Assembly: GCA_910579835.1 (NCBI GenBank)
Contig: CAJTWQ010000053.1
Span: 1-10,678, forward strand
DNA length: 10,678 bases
DNA from: an uncultured Ruminococcus sp.
Lineage (GTDB): Bacteria > Bacillota > Clostridia > Oscillospirales > Ruminococcaceae
Reading direction: 5' to 3'
Position numbers and translations under genes: made by a program. The stretch's first letter is position 1. Each line of letters opens with the position of its first letter. The notes beneath the pieces are model-generated. The model searched no databases. It had not been told where the DNA came from and saw only the letters and a list, made by a program, of their open reading frames with translations. Shown here piece by piece: positions 1 through 5,834 of this stretch.

Positions 1-27
1 GATTTCTCATCAGGAGGCTCTTTTTTT
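1..27 (+). terminator. Possible right half of a cut-off terminator
   Basis: The window opens with GGAGGCTC directly followed by seven T residues (21-27). This is the usual look of the descending arm and U-tract of a rho-independent terminator. The matching left arm (GAGCCTCC) would lie before base 1, so the hairpin cannot be confirmed. If real, it would end a plus-strand gene left of the window and make the next gene the start of a new unit. It could equally be a chance T-run in AT-rich spacer. Confidence 0.3.
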
Positions 28-39
28 ACTTAAAGTAAT

Positions 40-83
40 TTTTTTGTATTTTGCGTGGCACTTTTTTGTATTTTGCACGGCAG
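40..83. repeat. 22-bp imperfect tandem duplication
   Basis: Two adjacent 22-bp copies (40-61 and 62-83) match at 19 of 22 positions. Each has six T residues, then GTATTTTGC, two variable bases and GGCA. The repeat lies upstream of the preferred TTG start of the next gene. Its presence, and the hydrophobic low-quality peptide it would encode, argue against starting that gene at the earlier in-frame TTG at 44. No function is evident. Confidence 0.7.
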
Positions 84-118
84 AGCACAGCGAATTCTAT
101 TTACTGTGGAGGGCGACA

Positions 119-574
119 TTGGAAATTATAAAAAATATTGCGGCTATATTAGGGGGAGTTTTATCGGCGGCATCTGTAGCTGCGTTAATATCTGTAAAGG
201 CAAGAGAAATTATATCAGCCGTTATCAGAAAATATAGCGGATCGGCGGAAGCAACGGTCAACACGGCGGAAATAAAGGCATTGCTGGAGCAGCACTTAAG
301 GGAAGATAAAGAATTTAAGGACGGTATTGCTGTTATGAATGAAATCAACATCGAGTTTATGAAAACTCAGTGCAGGAATACAATAAAACTAATATTTTAT
401 AAATATAACGATACTAAAGTTATTCCTTTGTATGAGAAAAAGACATTAATGACTATTGAAGAACTGTACATTAATAAGTTGCATGGCAATAGCTTTGCCG
501 CACTTTTGCTTGAGGAGATGTCTCACTGGGAGGTAGACTATGAATCAGGAAATCTTGCGGAGAATGATGTTTAA
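119..574 (+). CDS. Small phage-type protein with one N-terminal membrane helix (holin-region-like)
   Basis: Predicted 151-residue protein starting at TTG 119. The start is chosen because GGAGG (108-112) lies 6 bases before it, whereas the frame can be opened to TTG 44 only through the tandem duplication. Residues about 6-26 form one hydrophobic helix rich in Ala, Ile, Leu and Val. Residues about 40-75 are charged and helical. The C-terminal third has a LYEKK...EELY...GNSF...EEM..WEV pattern (about 104-140). From memory, this pattern resembles small proteins encoded near the holin and endolysin genes of clostridial siphophages; this is recall, not a search result. That suggests a phage or prophage-remnant product anchored in the membrane, but no lysin, holin pair or structural gene is visible here. 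It could instead be a domesticated or unrelated membrane protein. The next gene follows after 57 bases with no clear promoter between, so the two may be co-transcribed. Confidence 0.72.
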   Translation: MEIIKNIAAILGGVLSAASVAALISVKAREIISAVIRKYSGSAEATVNTAEIKALLEQHLREDKEFKDGIAVMNEINIEFMKTQCRNTIKLIFYKYNDTKVIPLYEKKTLMTIEELYINKLHGNSFAALLLEEMSHWEVDYESGNLAENDV

Positions 575-631
575 AAAGCAAAAGCTAAATAATTTTGCGA
601 CAATTAAGAACATATTTTTGGAGGTTGTATT

Positions 632-907
632 ATGTATAGAATTATGATTGCTGTAAAGAAAGATGGAGCAAATACTCTGTATCGTTATATGATTTCAACA
701 ATTGACGGTGCATCTGTTCCTGTGGAATTTGAGACAAAGAATACTCTCGACACTTACGTTGAGAAGATGCTCAACAATGGTTATGCAAAGAGTGACTTTA
801 TCATTGTAAAGCCTGTTGAATATTCTCTCAGTGCTGGTGCTTACTCTGATGATGAAGTAGCAGTAGAGGTAAAACCCGAAGAGGAAACAAAGGAAGAACT
901 GTCCTAA
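632..907 (+). CDS. Hypothetical 91-residue protein with acidic tail
   Basis: The frame opens at ATG 632 with GGAGG (620-624) 7 bases upstream, and it ends 19 bases before a strong terminator, so it is very probably a real gene. I do not recognise the family. The N-terminal part looks like a compact soluble alpha/beta fold (MYRIMIAVKK, RYMIS, VPVEFET, a helix DTYVEKMLNNGYAKS, then DFIIVKPVEY). The last 20 or so residues are acidic and low in complexity (SDDEVAVEVKPEEETKEELS), probably disordered. There is no membrane segment, signal peptide or Cys motif. It follows the phage-like gene on the same strand and could belong to the same remnant, but that is inference from position only. Confidence 0.75.
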   Translation: MYRIMIAVKKDGANTLYRYMISTIDGASVPVEFETKNTLDTYVEKMLNNGYAKSDFIIVKPVEYSLSAGAYSDDEVAVEVKPEEETKEELS

Positions 908-926
908 GCTAAGTTAAACTAATTAT

Positions 927-962
927 AGCGAGCCGAACAAGTGAGTTCAGGCTCGCTTTTTT
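927..962 (+). terminator. Rho-independent terminator of the 632-907 gene
   Basis: AGCGAGCC (927-934) pairs exactly with GGCTCGCT (950-957). Inside, GAAC/GTTC extends the stem past a single bulged A, leaving a 6-base loop. Six T residues follow (957-962). It sits 19 bases after the stop codon and points along the plus strand, separating the small genes from the converging tRNA operon. Confidence 0.92.
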
Positions 963-1012
963 CATTTTTGAACTTTTTGTGAACGGAAATCTTGGCGTGG
1001 AATATTTCTCTG

Positions 1013-1060
1013 CAATATATTAAAGAATCTTCAATATTTTAAGGAATCTTTAATATATTG
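1013..1060. repeat. 19-bp tandem repeat that is also a long inverted repeat
   Basis: Two adjacent 19-bp units, CAATATATTAAAGAATCTT (1013-1031) and CAATATTTTAAGGAATCTT (1032-1050), match at 17 of 19 positions. A degenerate third start (TAATATATTG) follows. The outer 14 bases (1013-1026) are an exact inverted copy of 1047-1060, and pairing continues imperfectly inward, so the whole block can fold into one long AT-rich hairpin. It lies between the plus-strand terminator and the minus-strand tRNA terminator. There is no T-run for termination and no open frame. Possible readings are a degenerate small mobile element, an operator-like site, or chance AT-rich structure; none is supported beyond the symmetry. 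Confidence 0.75.
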
Positions 1061-1075
1061 TAGTTTTAATGACAT

Positions 1076-1118
1076 AAAAAAATCGCTATATATCGTCAAC
1101 GACGATATATAGCGATTT
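1076..1118 (-). terminator. Rho-independent terminator of the tRNA-Ser operon
   Basis: An 18-bp perfect stem (1080-1097 with 1101-1118) has a 3-base loop. Read on the minus strand it ends in a run of seven T residues (complement of 1076-1082). It begins 5 bases after the encoded CCA of tRNA-Ser(GCU), the expected place for the operon end. On the plus strand it is followed only by TTTGTTCG, so it would be a poor terminator in that direction. Confidence 0.93.
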
Positions 1119-1123
1119 GTTCG

Positions 1124-1213
1124 TGGCGCGGATTGAGAGATTTGAACTCTCGCGCCGGTTTCCCGACCTACTCCCTTAGCAGGGGAGCCCCTTCACCACT
1201 TGGGTAAATCCGC
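1124..1213 (-). tRNA. tRNA-Ser(GCU)
   Basis: On the minus strand the acceptor arms GCGGATT and AATCCGC pair fully. They are followed by discriminator G and an encoded CCA (1124-1126). The anticodon arm is CTCCC-CTGCTAA-GGGAG, giving anticodon GCU, which reads AGC and AGU. A 19-base variable region with a 5-bp stem closed by GAAA marks it as class II (serine). The T arm is GAGAG-TTCAAAT-CTCTC. It is the second gene of the tRNA operon, 71 bases after tRNA-Ser(UGA), and is followed at once by the terminator. Confidence 0.97.
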
Positions 1214-1284
1214 AAACTGACAAGCAAGAGAGATGCCCGCTCATTCATAATATTGAGCTGATAACATAAAAACAGCATTTTAAT

Positions 1285-1373
1285 TGGCGGAGAGGGTGGG
1301 ATTCGAACCCACGTGACCGTTAAGTCAAACGGTTTTCAAGACCGCCTCGTTATGACCGCTTCGATACCTCTCC
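1285..1373 (-). tRNA. tRNA-Ser(UGA)
   Basis: On the minus strand GGAGAGG pairs with CCTCTCC, then discriminator G and an encoded CCA (1285-1287). The anticodon arm GCGGT-CTTGAAA-ACCGT gives anticodon UGA, which reads UCA and, by wobble, other UCN codons. A long variable arm (TTGACTTAACGGTCA region) and a GTGGG-TTCGAAT-CCCAC T arm confirm a class II serine tRNA. It is the first gene of the operon, about 30 bases after the -10 box of the minus-strand promoter. Together the two genes cover both serine codon boxes. Confidence 0.97.
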
Positions 1374-1402
1374 ATTTAACCGCTGCTTGAATCAGCTTTT
1401 AT

Positions 1403-1431
1403 ATTATACCATGTGTTGTCAATAAAGTCAA
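1403..1431 (-). promoter_or_regulatory. Sigma-A-type promoter of the tRNA-Ser operon
   Basis: Read on the minus strand: -35 TTGACT (1431-1426), a 17-base spacer, and -10 TATAAT (1408-1403). The -10 is preceded by TGG, giving an extended -10 (TGnTATAAT). Upstream, at about the place of an UP element, is an A8-C-T7 tract (1447-1462). This is close to consensus, as expected for a stable-RNA gene. The predicted start is near 1396, about 20 bases ahead of the mature tRNA. Confidence 0.88.
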
Positions 1432-1568
1432 GTGTATTTGGTGTCGAAAAAAAACTTTTTTTCAGCTTTACATTTGTGCATATTGACAAAAATAAAATAT
1501 ACATATGATTAAATTTGGGATTACGGATGAAAAAATTAGAAAAACTTCACTTTTTTTATTAAAGAGAC

Positions 1569-1597
1569 TTTACATTAATGGATTTTTAGTGTAAAAT
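1569..1597 (+). promoter_or_regulatory. Sigma-A-type promoter of pyrH and the downstream cluster
   Basis: -35 TTTACA (1569-1574), a 17-base spacer and -10 TAAAAT (1592-1597), followed by an AT-rich ATATATAGACTATATT stretch. The predicted transcription start is near 1604, leaving a leader of about 24 bases that contains the GAGGTG ribosome binding site (1617-1622) of pyrH. There is no room for a riboswitch or leader peptide after this start. A second, weaker candidate (TTGACA at 1483-1488, TATGAT at 1504-1509) has a 15-base spacer. Confidence 0.72.
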
Positions 1598-1627
1598 ATA
1601 TATAGACTATATTTGTGAGGTGCTTCT

Positions 1628-2338
1628 ATGGAACCAGTTTATAAAAGAATTTTGTTAAAAGTCAGCGGTGAGGCTCTTGCTGGAGACAACAAGACCGGAC
1701 TCAACTATGATGCAATTACAGGGATCTGCACAAGCATAAAAAAATGTGTAGATGTTGGTGTACAGGTTGCTGTTGTTGTCGGCGGCGGAAATTTCTGGAG
1801 AGGACGTTCAAGCGGTGCTATGGACAGAACTCGCGCCGATCATATCGGTATGCTTGCTACTGCTATGAATGCTCTCGCTTTGGCTGATGTTCTGGAATCT
1901 TTGGGCTGTGTGACCCGTGTACAGACGGCTATACTCATGCAGCAGGTCGCAGAACCTTATATCCGCAACAGGGCAGTCCGTCATCTTGAAAAGGGAAGAG
2001 TTGTTATTTTCGGATGCGGAACGGGAAATCCTTTTTTCTCTACGGATACGGCGGCTTCGCTCCGTGCTGTTGAGATCCAAGCTGATATTTTTCTCAAGGC
2101 AACTCTTGTGGACGGTGTTTACGACAAGGATCCGCACAAATATGACGATGCAAAAAAATACGATCGACTTTCTTTCAGCCAGGTACTGAACGACGGTCTT
2201 CAGGTTATGGATTCTACCGCTGCGACTTTATGTCGTGACAATGGAATGAAAATGTTCGTATTTGATCTCAGCCGCCCTGATAATATATATGATGCAGTTA
2301 TGGGCAAAAATGTCGGAACAGTAGTTTCGGAAGAATAA
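1628..2338 (+). CDS. pyrH: UMP kinase (uridylate kinase)
   Basis: Cytoplasmic enzyme that phosphorylates UMP to UDP with ATP in pyrimidine nucleotide synthesis; the bacterial family is hexameric and belongs to the amino acid kinase fold. At 236 residues it is full length (family about 240). Visible motifs are the phosphate-binding KVSGEAL (11-17), GGGNFWRG (52-59), D71-H-I-G-M with the following helix of the UMP site, CGTGNPFFSTDTAA (130-143), VDGVYDKDP (161-169) and MDSTA (194-198). The start ATG is preceded by GAGGTG at normal distance. It is the first gene after the pyrH promoter, and frr follows 23 bases later, the usual pair. KATLVDG, where many homologues have KATKVDG or KATNVDG, is a mild variant. 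Regulation by UTP and GTP is known for the family but cannot be read from the sequence. Confidence 0.98.
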   Translation: MEPVYKRILLKVSGEALAGDNKTGLNYDAITGICTSIKKCVDVGVQVAVVVGGGNFWRGRSSGAMDRTRADHIGMLATAMNALALADVLESLGCVTRVQTAILMQQVAEPYIRNRAVRHLEKGRVVIFGCGTGNPFFSTDTAASLRAVEIQADIFLKATLVDGVYDKDPHKYDDAKKYDRLSFSQVLNDGLQVMDSTAATLCRDNGMKMFVFDLSRPDNIYDAVMGKNVGTVVSEE

Positions 2339-2361
2339 TTTATTTTGAAAGGAAAAAAGCT

Positions 2362-2916
2362 ATGAAAGATACTATTAATACAGCAAAGGAAAAAATGAAT
2401 AAGAGCTATAATGCTCTTAATAATGAATTCGCATCTATCCGTGCAGGAAGAGCAAATCCAGCCGTTCTTGATAAGGTGATGGTTGATTATTACGGAGCGC
2501 CTACTCCGGTAAATCAAATGGCTGCCATATCTGTTTCTGAGGCGAGAATTCTTGTTATACAGCCTTGGGACAAGTCGTCGCTCAAGCTCATAGAAAAGGC
2601 TATTCTTGCCTCTGATGTCGGAATAACTCCTACAAATGACGGCAGCGCTATTCGTCTTGTTTTTCCGCAGCTTACCGAAGAAAGACGTAAGGAACTCTGC
2701 AAGACTATTAAGAAGTATGGCGAAGAATGCAAGGTGACTGTCCGTTCAATACGCCGTGATACAATTGAAAAATTCAAGACCATGAAGAAGAATTCCGAGA
2801 TAACAGAGGATGATATGAAGGACTGTGAGAAAAAGGTTCAGGATCTTACAGATAAGTTCTGTGCTGACGTGGATAAAGCAATTGCAGCAAAAGAAAAAGA
2901 GATTATGACGGTATAA
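2362..2916 (+). CDS. frr: Ribosome recycling factor
   Basis: RRF works with EF-G to split the post-termination ribosome so that subunits can be reused; it is essential in most bacteria. The 184 residues match the family length of about 185. Domain I, a three-helix bundle, is formed by the N-terminal helix and residues from about 105 to the end. It carries RAGRANP (27-33) and the conserved VRSIRRD in the long helix. Domain II (about 31-104) contains YYGAPTPVNQMA and the PWDK and ND-GSAIRL segments. AAAGGA (2348-2353) serves as ribosome binding site. It lies between pyrH and uppS as in Bacillus and most Firmicutes, linking translation to the growth cluster. Nothing is unusual. Confidence 0.98.
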   Translation: MKDTINTAKEKMNKSYNALNNEFASIRAGRANPAVLDKVMVDYYGAPTPVNQMAAISVSEARILVIQPWDKSSLKLIEKAILASDVGITPTNDGSAIRLVFPQLTEERRKELCKTIKKYGEECKVTVRSIRRDTIEKFKTMKKNSEITEDDMKDCEKKVQDLTDKFCADVDKAIAAKEKEIMTV

Positions 2917-2925
2917 CGGTGAAAT

Positions 2926-3666
2926 ATGGCAATATTTGGTAAAAAAGAAAAGGAAATTATCACTCTTCCGGAAAAGCTTCCTCAACATGTAGGTTTTATC
3001 ATGGACGGCAATGGACGCTGGGCAAAAAAGCGTGGACTTCCCCGACCGTTTGGTCACAGGGAGGGTGCAAAGAATTTTAAGAAGATTGTCCGTTACTGCA
3101 AGGATATAGGTCTGAAAAATATCTCATTCTACGCCTTTTCAACAGAAAACTGGCAGCGTCCGGACGATGAAATAAGTACAATAATGGAGCTTTTTCGGGA
3201 ATATATAGTGGATGTCCGTAATTTTCTCAGCGAAAATACAAGGATGATTTTTCTTGGTGATAAAAGCGCATTTGACGAGGATCTTCAGCAGAAAATGATA
3301 AAGCTTGAGGAAGATACTGCTCATTATGAGGAAATGACGCTTATGATGGCTGTGAATTACGGCGGACGTGACGAGATAGCCCATGCGGCGAGGATATTGG
3401 CGCAGAAAGCTGTAAACGGCGAAATAAAGCCGGAGAATATAACAGAGGAGTCGATCGCCGGGGAACTTTATACCAAGGGCATCCCCGACGTTGATCTGCT
3501 GATACGTCCCAGCGGCGAGCTGCGGCTGTCTAACTATCTGATATGGCAGTGTGCCTATGCTGAATATTATTTCACCAATGTTCTATGGCCGGATTTTACC
3601 CCATTAGAGCTTGACAAGGCGCTGATTGAGTATGATAAGCGGAACCGGCGTTTCGGAGGTGTGTAA
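2926..3666 (+). CDS. uppS: Undecaprenyl diphosphate synthase (cis-prenyltransferase)
   Basis: Condenses isopentenyl diphosphate onto farnesyl diphosphate in cis to make the C55 carrier lipid precursor used for peptidoglycan and wall polymers; it acts at the inner face of the membrane. It has 246 residues, normal for the family. HVGFIMDGNGRWAKKRG (21-37) holds the catalytic Asp27, and FYAFSTENWQRP is the substrate loop region. R194-P-S-G-E-L-R200-L-S202 and E213 in YAEYYF match the diphosphate and Mg-binding residues known from E. coli UppS. The ATG at 2926 is 9 bases after the frr stop with only a weak GGTGA nearby, so translation is probably coupled to frr; the lead before MDGNGRWA is the usual 25 or so residues. 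Its last codons hold the ribosome binding site of cdsA. Dxr and IspG of the same cluster feed its substrate pathway. Confidence 0.97.
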   Translation: MAIFGKKEKEIITLPEKLPQHVGFIMDGNGRWAKKRGLPRPFGHREGAKNFKKIVRYCKDIGLKNISFYAFSTENWQRPDDEISTIMELFREYIVDVRNFLSENTRMIFLGDKSAFDEDLQQKMIKLEEDTAHYEEMTLMMAVNYGGRDEIAHAARILAQKAVNGEIKPENITEESIAGELYTKGIPDVDLLIRPSGELRLSNYLIWQCAYAEYYFTNVLWPDFTPLELDKALIEYDKRNRRFGGV

Positions 3667-4532
3667 TGCTTACAAGAATCATATCCGGAGCTGTGGGCGT
3701 TGGGCTGATGATCGTGGTATTCATCTTCCATGATACATTTGTGCTGCCCTTTGCGGTTGCGGTAATGATAGCCGTTATGCTCTTTGAACTGCTGCGTGCG
3801 GTAAAGCTTGAAAAATGTTTTCCGATATATTTTGCAGTTGAATTATGCGGAATGTTTATGCCATTTATTCGTAATCAGGGTTATAACTGGCGTTATGTTA
3901 TTGAACAATCTTCTGATTATGAGTCTGGGGTTAATTATATAGGAGCGGAAGCACTGTCTTTCTTTGTGACACTGGCGGCGGTTTTGGTTATTCTGATTAC
4001 GTGGATGAAAAAGCACAATGAATTACGCTATGAGCAGATTTTCTTTGCTATTGCAGTAACAATTCTTGTGCCGCAGGCCATGAGCACCATGGTTCGTATT
4101 GACAGGACATATGGATTATTTTTCTTGATTTTGGCTCTTTGCGGTGCATGGATTGCCGATACGGGAGCATATTTTACAGGCGTTGCGTTTGGTAAGCACA
4201 AGCTCTGCCCTGAAATCAGTCCCAAGAAAACTATCGAGGGATTTGTCGGTGGAATCGTCACAACTGGAATTGTCTTTACAGCTGCCGTTTCCATTCATGA
4301 TGGCTCATTTGCACCGGGAGCATTTATCATAGGTGCAGTCTGTGCCGTTATCGGAACAGTCGGGGATCTTTCAGCATCAATGGTAAAGCGGCAGATAGGT
4401 TTCAAGGATTATGGAAAAATTATGCCTGGACACGGCGGGCTTATGGATAGATTCGACAGTGTTCTTTTTGTGCTTCCTACATTTTACGCATTTAATGTTA
4501 TCTTTGATCTTATGGAATGCGGCATAATATAG
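3666..4532 (+). CDS. cdsA: Phosphatidate cytidylyltransferase (CDP-diglyceride synthase)
   Basis: Integral membrane enzyme that makes CDP-diacylglycerol from phosphatidate and CTP, the branch point for bacterial phospholipids. It has 288 residues, with about seven or eight hydrophobic segments starting at the N-terminus (two within residues 1-45). The family signature is clear: WIADTGAYFTG around Asp165, KTIEGFVGG, and the C-terminal pattern S238...KR..G.KD.GK..PGHGG..DR.DS ending near 265. Its ATG overlaps the uppS stop by one base (TAATG), and GGAGG (3655-3659) lies within uppS, so the two are translationally coupled. The uppS-cdsA pair is standard in bacteria. A hairpin follows its stop codon. 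Confidence 0.97.
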   Translation: MLTRIISGAVGVGLMIVVFIFHDTFVLPFAVAVMIAVMLFELLRAVKLEKCFPIYFAVELCGMFMPFIRNQGYNWRYVIEQSSDYESGVNYIGAEALSFFVTLAAVLVILITWMKKHNELRYEQIFFAIAVTILVPQAMSTMVRIDRTYGLFFLILALCGAWIADTGAYFTGVAFGKHKLCPEISPKKTIEGFVGGIVTTGIVFTAAVSIHDGSFAPGAFIIGAVCAVIGTVGDLSASMVKRQIGFKDYGKIMPGHGGLMDRFDSVLFVLPTFYAFNVIFDLMECGII

Positions 4533-4537
4533 TTTTG

Positions 4538-4571
4538 GAAAGGAGACTACTTACATAGTGTAGTCCCTTTC
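4538..4571 (+). other. Hairpin between cdsA and dxr, weak terminator or processing element
   Basis: GAAAGG and GACTAC (4538-4550, with one bulged A) pair with GTAGTC and CCTTTC (4560-4571), giving a 12-bp stem and 9-base loop. The downstream sequence GCATTTTATTG has only a four-base T run that starts three bases after the stem, so termination would be inefficient at best. It may reduce read-through from the upstream genes or protect the upstream RNA 3' end. No convincing promoter was found between it and dxr. Confidence 0.6.
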
Positions 4572-4616
4572 GCATTTTATTGAAAATAATTTCATAAGCT
4601 ATAAACGGAGGAAAAT

Positions 4617-5786
4617 ATGAATAAAACAGCTTCTATTCTCGGCTCTACTGGCTCTATCGGAACACAGGCTCTTGAAGTCTGCGAAAAGCATGATATCAGA
4701 GTTACAGCTCTTGCCGCTCACAGCAGCACGGATCTTCTGGAACAGCAGGCAAGAAAATTCAAGCCCGCTTATGTGGGGATATACAACGAAAAAAAATACG
4801 TTGAAATGAAAGAACGTCTTGCCGATACGGATATCAAGGTGTTTTGCGGTATTGAGGGACTTTGCGAAATTGCCGCACTTCCTCAGAGTGATATTGTTCT
4901 TAATTCCGTGGTGGGAATGGTAGGACTTCTGCCAACTCTTACCGCAATAAACGCAGGAAAAGATATCGCACTTGCCAATAAGGAAACTCTTGTTGCCGGC
5001 GGAGAACTTGTAATGTCTGCGGCGAAAGAAAAGGGCGTTAGAATATATCCGGTTGACAGCGAACACTCGGCAATATTCCAGTGCTTGCAGGGGAATAAGA
5101 GGTCGCAGTTGAGCAAGGTCATACTTACTGCTTCTGGCGGTCCTTTTTTCGGAAAATCTTATGACGAGCTTCGTTCTGTTTCCAAGGCGGACGCACTTAA
5201 TCATCCAAACTGGAGTATGGGAAATAAAATTACCATAGATTCCGCCACTCTTATGAACAAGGGACTTGAATTTATTGAAGCAAAATGGTTGTTTGATTTA
5301 AATCCGAAGCAGATTGAAATTGTTGTGCACCGTCAGAGCATTGTTCATTCGGCTGTGGAATATGACGATTATTCCGTCATCGCTCAGCTTGGAGTTCCGG
5401 ACATGAAAATTCCTATACAGTATGCTCTACTGTATCCGGACAGGAAACCTTGTCCGACATGGAGACTTTCTCTGACGGATTATGGAAGTTTGACCTTTGA
5501 GAAGCCTGATTATGAAACATTTAGATGTCTTTCCGCTGCTGTTGAGGCGATAAATCGAGGAGGCTCATATCCATGTCTTGTAAATTCCGCAAATGAGGAA
5601 GCTGTGCGTGCATTTCTGCATGACGAAATCAGTTTCATAAGTATAGGCGAAATCGTTTCTTCTGTTCTTGATTCATTTGAGTTCTCAGATATTGTATGTT
5701 ATGAGGACGTGATGAGAGCTGATACTGCTGCAAGAAACTATGTCAGGGAAAAAATAAGAGCTAATGATTATGCTGATTCAAAATAG
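4617..5786 (+). CDS. dxr: 1-deoxy-D-xylulose 5-phosphate reductoisomerase
   Basis: Second step of the MEP isoprenoid pathway: converts DXP to 2-C-methyl-D-erythritol 4-phosphate using NADPH and a divalent metal, in the cytoplasm. It is the known target of fosmidomycin. It has 389 residues, normal length. GSTGSIG (9-15) is the NADPH-binding loop, and NKET (121-124) follows. D147 and E149 in VDSEHSAIFQ, with E218 in NKGLE, are the metal ligands. TASGGPF (171-177) and HPNWSMG (196-202, with Trp199 of the flexible loop) shape the substrate site, and VHRQSIVHS precedes the C-terminal domain. GGAGG (4607-4611) lies 5 bases before the ATG. It stands in the conserved position between cdsA and the site-2 protease gene. 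Substrate supply for UppS is the likely reason for its place here. Confidence 0.98.
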   Translation: MNKTASILGSTGSIGTQALEVCEKHDIRVTALAAHSSTDLLEQQARKFKPAYVGIYNEKKYVEMKERLADTDIKVFCGIEGLCEIAALPQSDIVLNSVVGMVGLLPTLTAINAGKDIALANKETLVAGGELVMSAAKEKGVRIYPVDSEHSAIFQCLQGNKRSQLSKVILTASGGPFFGKSYDELRSVSKADALNHPNWSMGNKITIDSATLMNKGLEFIEAKWLFDLNPKQIEIVVHRQSIVHSAVEYDDYSVIAQLGVPDMKIPIQYALLYPDRKPCPTWRLSLTDYGSLTFEKPDYETFRCLSAAVEAINRGGSYPCLVNSANEEAVRAFLHDEISFISIGEIVSSVLDSFEFSDIVCYEDVMRADTAARNYVREKIRANDYADSK

Positions 5787-5834
5787 AACTAAAAAATATA
5801 TTTAGAATTAGTACCAATGAAAGGATAAAAATAC

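Noticed and set aside
44..118. Longer start (TTG 44) for the first gene
   Set aside because: There is no ribosome binding site before it, it runs through a tandem duplication, and it would add 25 atypical residues. TTG 119 has GGAGG at 6 bases.
1382..1400. GCTG...CAGC plus TTTT as a terminator
   Set aside because: A four-base stem is too weak, and it lies in the start region of the tRNA transcript.
1483..1509. TTGACA...TATGAT as main pyrH promoter
   Set aside because: The spacer is only 15 bases. The TTTACA-17-TAAAAT pair closer to the gene fits better, so this is kept only as a possible second start.
4580..4605. TTGAAA...TATAAA as an internal promoter before dxr
   Set aside because: The spacer is 14 bases and transcription would start within the dxr ribosome binding site.
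4599..5204. 201-residue open frame on the minus strand
   Set aside because: It is antisense to the NADPH-binding half of dxr; there is no recognisable domain and no start signals.
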